Positions 42,724 to 54,618 of a stretch of 64,000 nt of DNA are shown in pieces. The notes under the pieces are model-generated. The model was not told the DNA's origin. It saw only the letters and a program-made list of their open reading frames with translations, and did not search any database. The position numbers and the translations under genes are program-made. Source of the stretch: Symbiodinium natans (taxonomy: Eukaryota; Sar; Dinophyceae; Suessiales; Symbiodiniaceae); contig CAJNDS010002592.1 in the NCBI GenBank assembly GCA_905221605.1, positions 60,001-124,000 of the forward strand, given 5' to 3'. Numbering within the stretch: position 1 is the stretch's first letter; the number at the start of each line of letters is the position of its first letter.

Positions 42724-43137
42724 GGTGATGGGATTTACCAAGCTAAGAAGCTGACTTGGCACTTCTTGAAGTACGAATTTCATGCTCCGTTTGGACTCCA
42801 GGTTCACGGCAAACCCTATACACTGCTTGCGGTCTTGGCTGGTGCCAACCTCGGCGTTTGCATGGGATGTTGGGGTCATTTGTCCAGACTGACCTTCTGA
42901 CCTGCCTGCTGAGATATACAAACACGACCCTCCTTGCAGCTTCTACGTTCCTGGGATGGAGCACACCATGCAGGCTCATTGGGAAACTGGCCTCATGCTT
43001 CTTTGACGTGGTTGTTGCTTGTGTCGTGGCCTTGACGGCCTGCAGGTGAATGAGAACATCGGCTGCTACTTTACTGAGACGGACGAGACCGTGGAAGACG
43101 AAACTGGGCTCATTGTCGTCCTTTCGCCTTATAGCAG
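42724..43137 (+). CDS. Two joined exon candidates of an unknown protein
   Basis: Exon 42724-42801 follows GTCTCAG|G and encodes GDGIYQAKKLTWHFLKYEFH then APFGLQ. It ends CAG|GT and joins in phase to 43046 after CTGCAG|G, which encodes VNENIGCYFTETDETVEDET and GLIVVLSPYS. The second exon's end is unclear (somewhere before 43140). The protein-like content and exact phase make the junction credible. It may continue the membrane protein starting at 41168. Confidence 0.4.
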
Positions 43138-43420
43138 TATAACATGCTGCCGTAGTGGCAGCGTGTGCTCCACCTCGTGATTGCCTGCCCGGCTTTCGCA
43201 GTCGTTCTTGTGTTTATGGCATGTAAGGTACAGAGCTACTTGCGCTTGCCGTCACTGCATGACTTGAAGCACCTTGGACATCTTTGGTGCAGTGCAGGTA
43301 TGCAAGATCTTTTCCAGCAGGTTCAGCTTCTTCAATGCAAGTGCATGAGGGACCCAAGATTGCGCTCTGGCTGTCTCAATGATGCTCACGAGGTTGTGCA
43401 GGTAGAGCCTTTGCTTGCAG

Positions 43421-43596
43421 GCATGCCCTGGCAGATGCTGATGATGATGACACCAAAGGTGACACAGGACTTTGGGGTGCAGTGGCAGGGTTTCTGGGAA
43501 TTCCACAGCACCTGCTGCAACAGAGCCAAAGGCTTATTCTCAGGGCATATCTGTTGGTTGTGTCGTCCAGTACGAGCTTTGTGAAGGAGCTACAGG
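43421..43596 (+). CDS. Putative exon with acidic then hydrophobic segment
   Basis: After TTGCTTGCAG|G the frame encodes HALADADDDDTKGDTGLWGA, VAGFLGIPQHLLQQSQRLIL and RAYLLVVSSSTSFVKELQ, then ends at a consensus GTGAGC donor (43597). The run of Asp followed by an amphipathic or membrane-associated stretch is clear, but the family is unknown. Same strand and spacing as the exons at 42.7-43.1 kb, likely the same gene. Confidence 0.45.
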
Positions 43597-45275
43597 GTGA
43601 GCATTCGGAGAGTCAAGCTTGCGACCGCATCGCAAATGGCAGAAAGCACCAACATGTGCTCCTGTTTGACATGCATGCCTGCTTCAAGTAATCAGCTGCC
43701 TGTCATTGCTAACAGCCAGTATATCGCAAAAGGGTTGACAACTCGTCAAAGTCCATCATGAGCATCGTCATCATGATGGTGCTGGTGATCACACCCCGTG
43801 GGTTTAGGGTTTAAGGTTGAAGGTTTAGGGCCACGACGACCATGTCAAGGATTCGAATCTGAAAAGGTAAGGCAACAATGCTTTCGACTAGTTCAGTGCA
43901 TTGACGCGGTCCACCCAAGTGCATCAGAGCCATTAGAGTCATTAGAGGCGGTCTTGAGCCATGTTAAGGGTGCAACATGACGTACTGATGCCCGACGTCA
44001 TTCTCAAACACTGTCACGGTTCACGCGCATGTCGTACAGCGCAGTTGATCATGAAATGGTTGTAAGAGGCTTTAACTCGATCAAAAAACTTGCGCGGCGA
44101 GCCACTTGAATGGCAGCCATTAGGCTCAAGGGAGGCGGAAGATAGCAGGGTAAAAAGAGGTGCAGCGGCTATCATGTGGCAGCCGAAACAGGCGCAGAGA
44201 ATGGCAGAGACCTTGAGCTGCAAGAAGGATGTCAATGTGCGAGCAAAAGCCGCAACACCTGGAGTTTTTGTTGCAGCGCCCTTCGCTTTTGCAAGGTTTG
44301 ATTTGCCATGCACCCGGCCTATGAACCAGATTCGTGGCTTCGAGAGTGAGACGAAGGCTTGTTCCAGCCGGTGATTTGCGTTTTGTGCGCTGCGATTTTC
44401 TGCGGCCTTCGATAGCCTGCGATAGGAAACACAGCGGGCTGCGCGCACACGTGACGCACTTCGTCAGCTGGGTGCTAAGAAGGAGCCTCGGCTTGCGACT
44501 TCAGAGGGTGTTTAGAGCCAAAGCGGAGGACATCAAAAGGCTTTTGCATGAAATCTGAAAAGTCCCGGAAGGACCTGCTGAACTTGGATTCCTACCTGCT
44601 CGACAGGTGCCATGTGTTGTTCGCTGTCCTGGCACGGGGGCTCGCAAGAGTTAAGTAGCAAAACAAAGTAGCAACTGGAAGTAATTGGGCAACAGTTCCT
44701 TTTGCTCTCGCTCAAGTTGTGCCCGCCATCCTCTGCGATGCCAGGCCTGAAGCTGTCAACATGCCAGTCCTCTTCGACCAGGCGCCTTGCGGACACTTCA
44801 CGGGCCTTGGCGCGTGAAGTGTCCGAGTTGGGCTCAGAGTCGTGCTGAGATCGATGTCCTCCCCCGGCATCTGCTTGGAAGCAAGACATGCTGGGACCAT
44901 TGCCGTTCTCGAAATGCAGTGGCTGCACGCTGTGCCTGATGTGTTTCGCGAGGGGTCGCGAGCCTGATGACTTCATGAGGAAAGTAGTGGCAGATAACAA
45001 GAAAAACTTGCGCCGCTTGCTTAAAGTGGAGGCGTTAAGGCTGCTCTCCAAACAATGTCCGAAACAATGCTGAGGCATTGCATAGGGATGCAGAGAGAAT
45101 TGACGTTTCCTGGCAATGCCGCGCTTCGGCACTGGCAGTGGGCATGAGAATGAAGAGCGGGAGTCTGCGCGATCATATCAGTTGAGTCCATGAGTCATTG
45201 TGCATATGCCGTGGGGGGAGGGGGGGGGATACTGAAGTATTGAAGACAGACACAGACGTCCCTTGCCAATGTCAG
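43597..45275. other. Unassigned DNA between the membrane-protein exons and the ankyrin gene
   Basis: A trace of telomeric repeat (GGGTTTAGGGTTTAAGG) lies at about 43800. Open frames on both strands at 44.0-45.1 kb, including a minus-strand frame of 199 codons at 44533-45132, overlap each other and show no domain. The 5' exons of the ankyrin gene probably lie here. Confidence 0.4.
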
Positions 45276-48200
45276 GGCTCCCTGCTGCACGTTGCGGCCA
45301 TGCGTGGCCACCAGGCCAGTACTCGTAGCACGAAAAGAAGTGCCGTGCATTGCTGCAGCGTCTGTTACTATTGCTACCATTGCTGTGCTTGCACAAGGTT
45401 TTAGTTGGTTACGTTGCCCGTCACTTTGCCAGTACTTCAGAAATAACGGGTCAAACGTGGTCGTGGGCAGGGTCTGGGCCATGTTTTGCTTCGCGCTGCA
45501 CTGAATGAGGGGTGATGGAACATCCTCACTTTTGAGTTCTGTTGCAGGACATGGTTCAGATGCTGGTCCATCAGCGGGGCGCAGATATAGTCACTGGGTT
45601 GCAGCTGAAGCTGTCATGAGTGGACTAGCTGAACAGGCAATGTACCTCTGTCACTTTAGGACGCTGTCTCCGAGGAAAGAACAAACTCCGCGCAGCAGAC
45701 CTCGCTTCACGCAGCGTGTGATGGCAACTATGCAAACATTGTGGTGGATCTTCTGGCAGCTGGACCACCTGCGTCATATTGTGTCACGTCACGTGTGGGC
45801 TGCCATCAGGGAACAGAGCATGGGTTTGGATGAGTTTCAGCTCCTTGTCAGTACTCCTCCCAGCCTGTTAGCCTGACCATTTTTGAGAGCATCTCTCAGC
45901 GCCATTCGGCTCCTCATTTCTTCACTTTCTCCGCGACATCTTGGCCAGGAGCTGACGCAGACAAGCGCGATGCACTGCGCCAGACGCCGCTGCACCGTGC
46001 AGCACACGTCGGTGCTGTGGACTGCCTCCTTGCGCTGCTGGAGCGGGGGTTGATTCCTGCTGTGGCAGAGTTCATTTGTCAGGTGATACTCTTGTTGCAC
46101 TCGCGCGCATCGCCTCGGCCTCACCCCGTGCAGATGGTCATGCAGAGCCTTATGGCATTCCGGCGGGCCACAAGGGCCCTTATAGGAGGTTCCAAATACG
46201 TCCGTCCATAGATGTCATGCAAAACAGCCATGCGCTCACTCATTTCTGTCAGGATGTCATGCGATTCAGAGGGTTAGAGGAAGTGGAAGTTGCACTCACA
46301 TCGGACCGAGCATGATGCACAAACAAATCAAGAGAAAGAATAACGAGATGATGATAGAAGACAGAGGCCAGAAAGCGGGCTTCGGGAGGTGACTTTGATG
46401 TCCATCGGCTTTCATAGCAGGGGTCCATGCAGCGCCCGGTCATGGAAATGAGTTTTGTCGTGTGAGTTTGCACAGAGCCATGACGGGATGGGGGTTGCAA
46501 GACTGAGGGTTGTGAAGGGGTCTTGCAGGAAGCCATTCAATCATCAGGAGGGTCTAGCAGGGGTATAAGGGGTACAGGGGGTTCTAAAGACCGTAGGCGC
46601 ACTGGTACAGTGCGCAGTGTACATACGAGGTAGGGGTCCATTGCGGGCCACAGGAGGTTTGGAGGTGGCGCGCCCCCCAAGCACCTCAGGCCTGGGGCGG
46701 ATGAACCGTAATTATGCTTGTGGCGCCGGGATGGGAGATTTGCCAGCCTGTGGATGTTCCATCCGCATTAGCATCCGCCCACCTGGCCCTGGCATACCTC
46801 CCGCATCGAGAAGAGGCTGTTTCTGAAAAAGTGATATCATCCGAAGGTGGCGTGCGAATTGGCAGCGGCTTCTGAAGACCAGTGATGAATGGAAATGCTG
46901 TGACTCGCCAGGAGTATGGGGCAAATGCCAAGCTCAGAGATGATGGCGGGTTGCTTCCGGTTCACACCGCCACTTGGCCATAAGAGTAGAAATATGGACT
47001 GAACATACCAGAACACTCAGCTCAGAGCTATTTGTGGGCAAACGCGGCAAAAGTAATTAGTGAGTAGGTTGGATTGTTTTTGAGGCAGCCTTGCGTGGCC
47101 GGGACGAAGCTTTGCGTCTGCTCATCTCCCAGGACGGCTAGCTGCTCATGAGTTGAAGGCTTGCCCGGAGTTTGCGGCAAGTTATAATCTGGCTTGAACG
47201 TTACGTCTTGTGACATGTCGGTCTTCGAGCCGTCAACCAGGTACCTTGCACGAGATAGGGCGCGTGGCTGCTACCGTTGCGTCGCTGTTACAGAGTCAGC
47301 CAGGATCCAACTTTTGCCAATGTCGAAGCTTCAGATGGATGGACGCCGCTGTCACCCACCCAGGTTGGCATTGGCTTAGACTTAGATTTTTTTGTTTGAC
47401 TCAGTTTGGTGTTGACATGTGTTGAACACAGTGATCCTCTCTGGATTGCAAGCCGCACAGAGGAGAAAGCATCTAAAGAGTTGCATAGAACGTCATAGAA
47501 CGAACCACTCACTGTCGCATGTGTTCTTGGCTTGGCCCAGAATCGGCCAGAAAAAGCGCCTGAGGCATTTTGCGAGTCATGGTGGCCATGTCTCCGCCAC
47601 AGAGGCGCTGTGAATATCGTCGATCGAGGGCTTTTTCGAGAGCTTGGGCGGTTATCATACTAAGGGAAACGAGAGACAGGGCATGCCCGCACTTAGATCA
47701 TTAGCGAGGACAGGCGACACCAGCATCGAAACACATCGAACCCTGTATGCCGATTGCCGAGGCTTACACCATTTATATTTGACCCGGGTGCTTCATTGAG
47801 ATGTTGTGCTTCTGCCAACCTTTGAAGCCTTGGGGGCAGGCACTTCTGGAATGTGGCGCTTATGCCCATTCAGTCGACAAGGCGTCAACTGCGTGAGCTG
47901 GTTTTAGAGTCCTCATTCTTCATGGAATTCTCAGCACCCATCCCTATGATAATTCAGTATTGCGTGTTCATTCTTTTTCTTCCACTTGTTCATTTCATGC
48001 GTGCTTTTGTTGTGCGCCTTCCATCTCAGATAGGAGAAGCGCACGGCACTGCACTGCGCTGCCGCCTCGGGCTCGGAGGCCACCTGCCAGGCTCTGATCC
48101 GGGCAGGCCGGGACTGCGCCGTTTCCCTGTCAGCGCACGGAGTTCATGTGTCGTAAACTACGACGCATGGCTTACTCCTTTTTGAGTGGTTTTGTTGTTC

Positions 48201-49123
48201 TGATTGTTGTTACCGTTTACATACACTCGTGTGGAGACTTCTAGCGATTTCTAGCAGCAGTCACCCCCGAAAGAAGGCGCGGAATTGGAGGGCATGGACC
48301 AGCTGAAGAAGTTGCCCATCCACGTGGCTTGTGAGGCCGGGGCAATGCGGGGGATGATTCGTTTTTTTTTTTTGTTTTTTTTTCGGTTTTTGTTCTGCGA
48401 TGTCACGAAGCAACTATTTGTTGAACGATGTTGACGTTTCTCTTGCGTGGCTGGCTGCGTATGACCGCTTGCAGTGTGCATTGTGCGCGAGCGTTCTTAT
48501 GATACCTGGAGCAAGGAAGGTTGTATCCAAGTTGTCCGCTTCCTCCTTGACGCCGGCAGCCCGTTCGACACGTTGGATGGGCAACGCAGGACGCCTTTGT
48601 GGGCTCTGAAGCCATAAGAAGCCATAGGTGGCGCATGACTAGGATTTCCCCTAAATCTGACAGGACGCCACTGTTGATCGCCACACGTGCTGGTAACCTG
48701 GAGCTTTGCGAGGCCACGCTTTGAGCCCATCAGAGATCATCAGAGTGTCCGAGTTCTTTACAGAAGGTCCTCCTCAGCATGGGTGCCGACCCTAATGCTG
48801 GTGACATGGCCCGGGGAATTCCTACGGCTCTGGCGCTTGCACGCAGAGGCAAGCTCCCATGCGTTGAGTTTTCGGCACATGTTCGCTCCAAGCAGAACTT
48901 CATTTCTGACTGCAGGTGCAAATCCTGCCCTCCGCAGTCTCATGGAGGAGCTCATGCAGCAATTTACAGAAGTTTCCTAAAAAGTTGTTGCGACGCTGTG
49001 GTGGACAGCGCGTGGCGCGCCAACACAGCGAACATTTGTCAGGACTACGCCCGTGCTGCAGCTGCAACAGCCGCCATGCCGCTGACGGACGCTGACAAGG
49101 CCAGAGCAAGCAGACGGCAATGA
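45276..49123 (+). CDS. Ankyrin-repeat protein, 15 small exons (5' end missing)
   Basis: Exons: 45276-45314, 45548-45578, 45949-46040, 46912-46968, 47085-47132, 47304-47350, 47565-47604, 47840-47881, 48034-48106, 48277-48335, 48516-48589, 48664-48712, 48767-48848, 48916-48947 and 49043-49123. They join in one frame to 281 codons plus TGA. Eight ankyrin repeats of about 33 residues follow each other: SLLHVAAMRGH, TPLHRAAHVGA, LPVHTAALRGR, TPLHFASHGGH, TALHCAAASGS, LPIHVACEEGC, TPLLIATRAGN and TALALARRGA. The C-terminus is DYARAAAATAAMPL and a basic tail. Ankyrin repeats are protein-binding scaffolds; the partner is unknown. Of 14 introns, nine begin GC, four GA and one GT (47351); all end AG|G, sizes 54-871 bp. 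Ankyrin spacing guided boundary choice, so a few may shift by some bases. The start codon is upstream and not found. Confidence 0.85.
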
Positions 49124-49278
49124 GTCCGATAGTTTGGGTAGCTTGTGGAGGTGTTGTTGGAAGGAAAGCAGCAGAGATGGCCTTAAGGAGGGTTATGCCT
49201 CATTGGTGTTCCTGAGCCCTTGCAGTCACCGCCGGCGGGCAACGAGTCCAAGTTATCTCTGCCCGAAGCATGAGGCAG

Positions 49279-49341
<63 letters not shown>
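49279..49341 (+). repeat. (GT)n microsatellite
   Basis: About 31 GT dinucleotides. It follows the ankyrin gene's stop by 155 bp. Confidence 0.95.
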
Positions 49342-49345
<4 letters not shown>

Positions 49346-51443
49346 GCTTGTGCTTGGAAGATCTTGGAAGAACGGGCGCTTCCAAACAGTGTGGGGCATG
49401 TGATGGGAAGGAGCTTCTCGATGCTCCTCACATGGAGTGGCTGCATGGGTTAAAGCTTGCCTGTTGCAGCGCAGGCTGCCCGTGCCAGCTTCGACTCGCC
49501 TGACATGAGCTTCAGTCCTCCGTGAAAGGCGATCTGGGAGACCTGGATGTGCTTCAGCTCTGCCCCACTTCGAGCAGACTAGCAGACCTCGTGTGCAATT
49601 CCATACGCTTTAGGTACTTTAGGTGATCCTCTAGACGGCCAGCTTCAGGAGGGCTTCTTTCCTGTAGATGTCATCCCCGAATACCGGGGATGCGTTCAAG
49701 GGTTCAGACCTTGCCGCGCAGTTCAACGCAAGGGAATGGCGACTGGTCTGACCCCATCAGAACCGATGACTGTAGTCTCCAACCCATGAAATCAGACAAG
49801 CTGCCAGAACTGAAAATGGCTGCCAAACACCTGCCGCAAAGCGAATGCGAGTCTGCTTGCTTCCTGTTGTGCTACATTGCTACATTATATAGAACTATGA
49901 CACTATCATGAACCACACACGAGTACACCATCGGCGCACACCAGGCAATCAAGGGGGCCTTTGCCACAGGCTGCATCCAGATGACACAGGTACCGAATGG
50001 AAATCCGTAGCCGGCACAGGCTTCTGCGTGCGAGTTGCAGGTTAGAAATGTGTAAGGTCTGATGTTTCCTTGGCCATGAATGCAGAAGGTTTGTGAGCTA
50101 ATCACTGTCTGTGGCTGGAGCATACGAAGGGGTAGCTATGCCGACGGACAGGCTTCCCCCAGCCCCCATGAGCAAAATGCTATCTGCTTGAATTTCCAAA
50201 CAACGAACGCTGTTTTGGTGACCTACAGTCCTATAGTTAGCATCCGAGCTCATGATGACCTGCCTTTTTTCTTGCGGATTTTGGCTCCTAGCTCCATCCT
50301 TCTGACGCTCTCCGCCCTGGAGGTCCATGGGGTCCACACGTTTTTGAGTTTGTTGGGGAGTTTATGGTTGCTGAATTGCGGTCGCTACGCTCGCTCTTGT
50401 TTAGGAAAAGGAGGGGTTGAGGCATGTTGGTGTGACTGGCGTCGGCGGGCCATTTCCTAAAGTCCGTAATTGCAGCTTGTGTTGTGCTGTGGAACTGCCT
50501 GGAACAAACCAAGTCCTGTAGCTGAAGAGAGCTGCTCACAGGAACATTCGAAGCTTGGCCTTTGTACACCTTTGTGGTGCGAGGTTGCACTAGGTCCCTC
50601 ATACCCAAGCCAGCCATCATGGATGAGCCATGACCTCAGAGGACTGGGCTAAGATGCAGGGACAGTTCTCATGTAAGAAGCAGTTGCATCTGTGGCACGC
50701 TCCCAGTGGAGCCTTTGATGCTCAAAGCCGCCTGGGCAATGCTTGTAACGTGGGTGTGAGTGCAGTTCGAAGCATTACAAGAACCTGTTGTGGCGGTGCT
50801 TCCAGTGCAAGCCCGCGTGTTTATCATTGGCGAAGCTATATGCCCCCCGTCGTATCACGGACGCCTGATCCTTTACTTTCAACTGTCACAGACTGCCCAA
50901 ATATTGGCGTTGCGCGTGAGGTATCCTGTGTAAGGGGTGCTTCTCAGCAGTCACCGTGCCGCTAGGGCAAGTAGGCAGACTGGTGGATGTGGGAAACGAC
51001 GACAACATCAGCAGTCAGGTGGAAACTCGACAGGAAGAACATCTGCGCGGGCAGCTTCAAGTGGCATGCGGATGAGCCAGCAGCTTACGCTGACGGTTGC
51101 ACACAGCACTTTTGACGGGATCTGGCTGTCACACAGAAATGTTCTGTATTTCTGTATGCTTTATCAGTGTTGATTCACAAGGTACTACTCACGAGGCATC
51201 AACAAGTCGCGCACCCAGAAAGCTTGACGTCTTGATTAGCTGCTGGCAAGGAGGTAACCTGAACATCTGAGGCCGAAGCACATGTACTCCCCAGACTGGC
51301 TCGACGTTGAAATGAAAACCCATCACGAGAAAGCCCGCCCTGTGCTTACCACGAGGGTAAGCAGAACCTCTAGTTTCATGTGCTTTTGCAATGTTCGTGC
51401 AAACTAACTTGGGCTCAAGGCGGCGGGACGGCGACGATCAAGG
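49342..51443. other. Unassigned DNA
   Basis: Ordinary composition. Overlapping open frames of 60-126 codons on both strands show no recognisable domain and no run of convincing exon boundaries. I do not call a gene here. Confidence 0.4.
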
Positions 51444-52136
51444 TTAATCCTCTGGAAGGCCGGCCAAGTTTATTTCCTGCAAGATCATATATCCTAGACT
51501 CTGAGGCCACGAGACAACGAGGGAGTCAAGACAGACCCTTCGGAAGAGAGCTGCATCAGAAATAGGATCAACCGAAGGAGGATCACTACTGAAGTCATTG
51601 AAAATTCGCGCCATTCTCCTGCCATGGGTCGGGAGGGGAGACATGCTAAGCGACAGGCCCGCCTTCACCAAAGCCCAGCTATGGCTTCTTTGAGCCTGAT
51701 TCGTCCCTGCGGCCCAAGCCCGGCGCGTAGCCACAAGAAAGCTTGATCTTCCGCTCAGCTCTGTTACAAGTCTATTCAATTCGCTCACCCCACACTCATC
51801 ACTGAGGTCACCAGTCGCCATGGATTTGGGATGGCAAACACTGTGGCGAGCATAAAGAAATCTGTTGGGGACAAGCAGCCTGCGCTTCCGACTAGCGTGT
51901 CCCGAATGCGAGGTCGGGCACGCAGCCCTTGGCCAACACACTGAACAAGAGGAGGCGCGTAGATGTGGAGAGTCCTCACAGAGCTCAGTTTGACCATCCA
52001 GTGCTTTGGACTTTGGAGATAGGGCGAAACTGGCCCAGGCCCCAATCCGCGTTGACACTGACCACGCCGGGAAAGGCGGAGACCTGTTGGGGGAGATGAA
52101 ATGAAGAGCAATTCCCAGCCAGTGGATGAAAAACAT
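51444..52136 (-). CDS. Minus-strand 230-codon ORF, unknown
   Basis: The longest uninterrupted non-repetitive frame apart from the GDAP2-like last exon and the retrogene. It starts at ATG 52136 (MFFIHWLGIALHF) and ends in GLPED. The interior is Ser/Arg/Ala-rich (VTELSGRSSFLVATRRAWAA, RMARIFNDFSSDPPSVDPIS). No domain was recognised. By a rough estimate, a frame this long is unlikely but not impossible by chance in 64 kb. It would be the only gene of the right half on this strand; dinoflagellate genes often sit in same-strand blocks, which counts against it. Confidence 0.35.
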   Translation of the reverse strand: MFFIHWLGIALHFISPNRSPPFPAWSVSTRIGAWASFALSPKSKALDGQTELCEDSPHLRASSCSVCWPRAACPTSHSGHASRKRRLLVPNRFLYARHSVCHPKSMATGDLSDECGVSELNRLVTELSGRSSFLVATRRAWAAGTNQAQRSHSWALVKAGLSLSMSPLPTHGRRMARIFNDFSSDPPSVDPISDAALFRRVCLDSLVVSWPQSLGYMILQEINLAGLPED

Positions 52137-52679
52137 ATCTCAGTGTTGCCGCCTCTTTTTGCCCTCCCCGTCATCTTTAGTCAAACTTGAGTCAATGACG
52201 CGCTTGGCAGGATTCGGGAGCGGTTTCCCCAGGCTCAAGCCCGAAGGCTGGCAGCCAGTGTTTATCAGAGGTGCAGTTTTGACTTTGCATCTCTTCTCCC
52301 TCTATGCGTCGGCATGTAAATTCGTGTCAGGGGGCGCTGGTGAGCGCCCTGCTCTCTCCATCTCGGGCGGGGGGCCACTGCTTGTGAATTGCAATTGCCT
52401 GAGATCTGTTGCCTGCTCAGGCTTTGCCTAGGCTGAGGGTCAGAGACATCACAGACGAGACGCACAAAGCAGGTTTCAGCCTGTGTGTTGTCCTTGACTA
52501 TGCGCACAAGTGTGTGCCAACACTTACATGCAAGCACGGCACAGGGATCAGCGACATATGAAGCAATCAAGCAGGTGGAGGATCCTACGCGTAAGCAAAG
52601 CTGGCAGCAAGCAGTACAGCGAATGCAAAGACCGCAGACCGGCGATACAGAAAAACACAGTAAAGAAAGAATGTCAGTA
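52137..52679. other. Unassigned DNA
   Basis: Overlapping frames of about 100 codons on plus (52126-52431) and 161 codons on minus (52265-52750), no domain pattern seen. Confidence 0.4.
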
Positions 52680-53110
52680 TCTAATTTACGGAATAGAACG
52701 AATATCCTTATGACAGTTCGTACGGTTGATATAAGAAGATGTGATTGCAAAAATGAAGAATTCCAATAGAGTTAGTAGAGATAGATACGATCTACTAGAT
52801 ATTTTTGAGATACTGAGTATACACAGCACATTTATTTTTCTATTACATCTCAAGTCGCGAGTATAAATATCCGAGTTAAGCAAGAGTACAACGAACAGAA
52901 CTAACACAACTACTATATGCTTTTTGATATAGTTAAATTTAGCTAGTATAAGTAATAGAATCATACAGTCAATAGAGCTGTTATAGTTAGGATAGTTCAC
53001 AAGTAGCAAAACGGAACGAGCATCGAAAGTAATTCAGAGACGTAATAGAATGAATATTCTTGAAGAATCAACATCGTACATCGAATATAGCCAATCTCAC
53101 GCATGAAGAA
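52680..53110. other. AT-rich island within GC-balanced DNA
   Basis: About 430 bp with clearly raised A/T. Near its two ends are similar motifs, GGAATAGAACGAATATCCTT (52690) and TAATAGAATGAATATTCTT (53042), about 350 bp apart in direct orientation. No gene, tRNA-like cloverleaf or long frame was recognised. Confidence 0.5.
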
Positions 53111-53127
53111 CTGATATCGCGGCGCAG

Positions 53128-53245
53128 CAAGGGCCCCACCCCCCTCCCCGCGCCCCCGGCGCCCCCGACCCCCTCCCCCTCGCAAACAAATCTGCAGCCG
53201 GGAGGGGGTGGAGGGGGGCGGGGCGGGGTAGGCGGGGTTGGGGAA
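53128..53245. repeat. C-rich then G-rich tract
   Basis: CCCC/GCCCCC-type sequence to about 53180, then GGGAGGGGGTGGAGGGGGGC-type sequence; the two halves are roughly complementary and could fold. Confidence 0.7.
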
Positions 53246-53358
53246 CCATCCTCGCACAGATGTGAAGCGAAGACCCTTAAGTCCTTAAGTCCTTAAGTCC
53301 TCAAGGCGTGCCTTGCTGAGGCACTGTTTGGCTTTTTCAGTGAATTTAACGTCGACCA

Positions 53359-53401
53359 GGATCCAAGATGCCGCCAAAACTTTCTAAGGCATCTTGGATC
53401 C
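53359..53401. other. Perfect 14-bp hairpin
   Basis: GGATCCAAGATGCC and its exact complement GGCATCTTGGATCC are separated by 15 bases. Three copies of AAGTCCTT lie 60 bp upstream and a G run follows. Role unknown: RNA structure, element terminus or recombination site are possible. Confidence 0.7.
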
Positions 53402-54418
53402 GCGACAAAAGGGGGGGGGTCTTTAAAGCCACTTTAAACACTGGACTGCGTTGCTACCGGTTCTTTGTCGGTGAACAATGCGGATCGTCCACCAAAACCC
53501 GCCGATTAGTTCCAGCAATGAAGTAAACGTCTGGTGGTCTCGTTCTTTGCATGCATGCCATCTGAAAACTCATCATCCGTTGTGGCAGGTAGGTGAGCGC
53601 GCCACCACTGCACTTCCAGGCCACAGAAGCATGATGGCTTAGCGGCTTAGCTGAGCCTTGAAAACCCAAATGTCAGACTTGATCTTGAGAGTCTGCCAGG
53701 GCCTCGAGGCATGTTCCGCAATGCCAGCAGTCCAGCGGAGACTTTTGGTCTGACCTGTTCGCCGAAGGTGCTCTGCCTGAAAAGCCCGTGTCACTTCTCG
53801 TAAACGTATATTCCGAGTGGACGAAAAATACAGTATTGTGATGCTTCACGTCCTTGCTGTGAACCCTCTGTCTTGCCTCGCACATGGCTTTCAAACGAAG
53901 TCGTGCAGTTTTCCCGGTCACTGCCATCCGGCTGACTCAGACCAGATGCAAACGACACGCAAGGCAGTGTCTTGCTCCAGGCCAACCGCCTCACCCTGCC
54001 CTCTTCACCTATGGGCCAGGGCCTTGGCCGGCTGCATGCTATAAGCAACATTGCTTTCAATGGTAATACAATAGCTTGGACGATGCACGCAGTAGTAACA
54101 GTAGCAGGCAGTCGAAAGTGAGCATTTGTATCCAGAAAACAAGTACGACCCGACTAATCATAGCAATACTCGAAATACTCGCAATAGAAACAGAAGTAAG
54201 GACAGCCAATGGCCTCGAATGTCCGTTGGTTGTGTCGCGCTGCCTGGAACTTCTGCAGGACGTTCAGAGCAGGACTTTGACCGAATGCTCGGCCTGGGGC
54301 GCTCTCCTTCACAGCCACTGCACGACCGCCTGCTTGAGCTGAGTTGCGCATGATCTTTGGATAACCCATGATGTTGGATGTTCTGCTGCAGCAGTGTTAG
54401 AAGTCGGGGACTGGAGGA

Positions 54419-54563
54419 ATGAAAAGCACGGTCTTCAAGACGGTCTTCTTCTATAGTCACCACCGCATAGTGGCACGGCTCTGTGTGCAGGAGTCTGCCT
54501 ACTGTCAGCCATCCCGGCTGCGCAAGGCACTGCGGAGGGCTGCGATTGGAGCCAAAGAGTCAG
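54419..54563 (+). CDS. Putative first exon of an unknown protein
   Basis: ATG at 54419 opens 48 codons, MKSTVFKTVFFYSHHRIVAR through SRLRKALRRAAIGAKES, ending at the consensus donor CAG|GTAAGG. It is basic and coding-like with no recognised domain. It may lead to the exons at 54.6-56.0 kb. Confidence 0.4.
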
Positions 54564-54618
54564 GTAAGGAGTTCATTGTAAGGAGTCCACTACACTAGTG
54601 CAGAACATGCTGTAGTCA

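Noticed and set aside
44533-45132. Minus-strand 199-codon frame as a gene
   Set aside because: Overlapped by coding-like plus-strand frames, no domain, and it lies where 5' exons of the ankyrin gene are expected. Kept only as a remark.
48349-48400. Poly-T tract as a retroposon tail
   Set aside because: The run GTTTTTTTTTTTTGTTTTTT lies inside the intron 48336-48515 of the ankyrin gene and shows no element attached.
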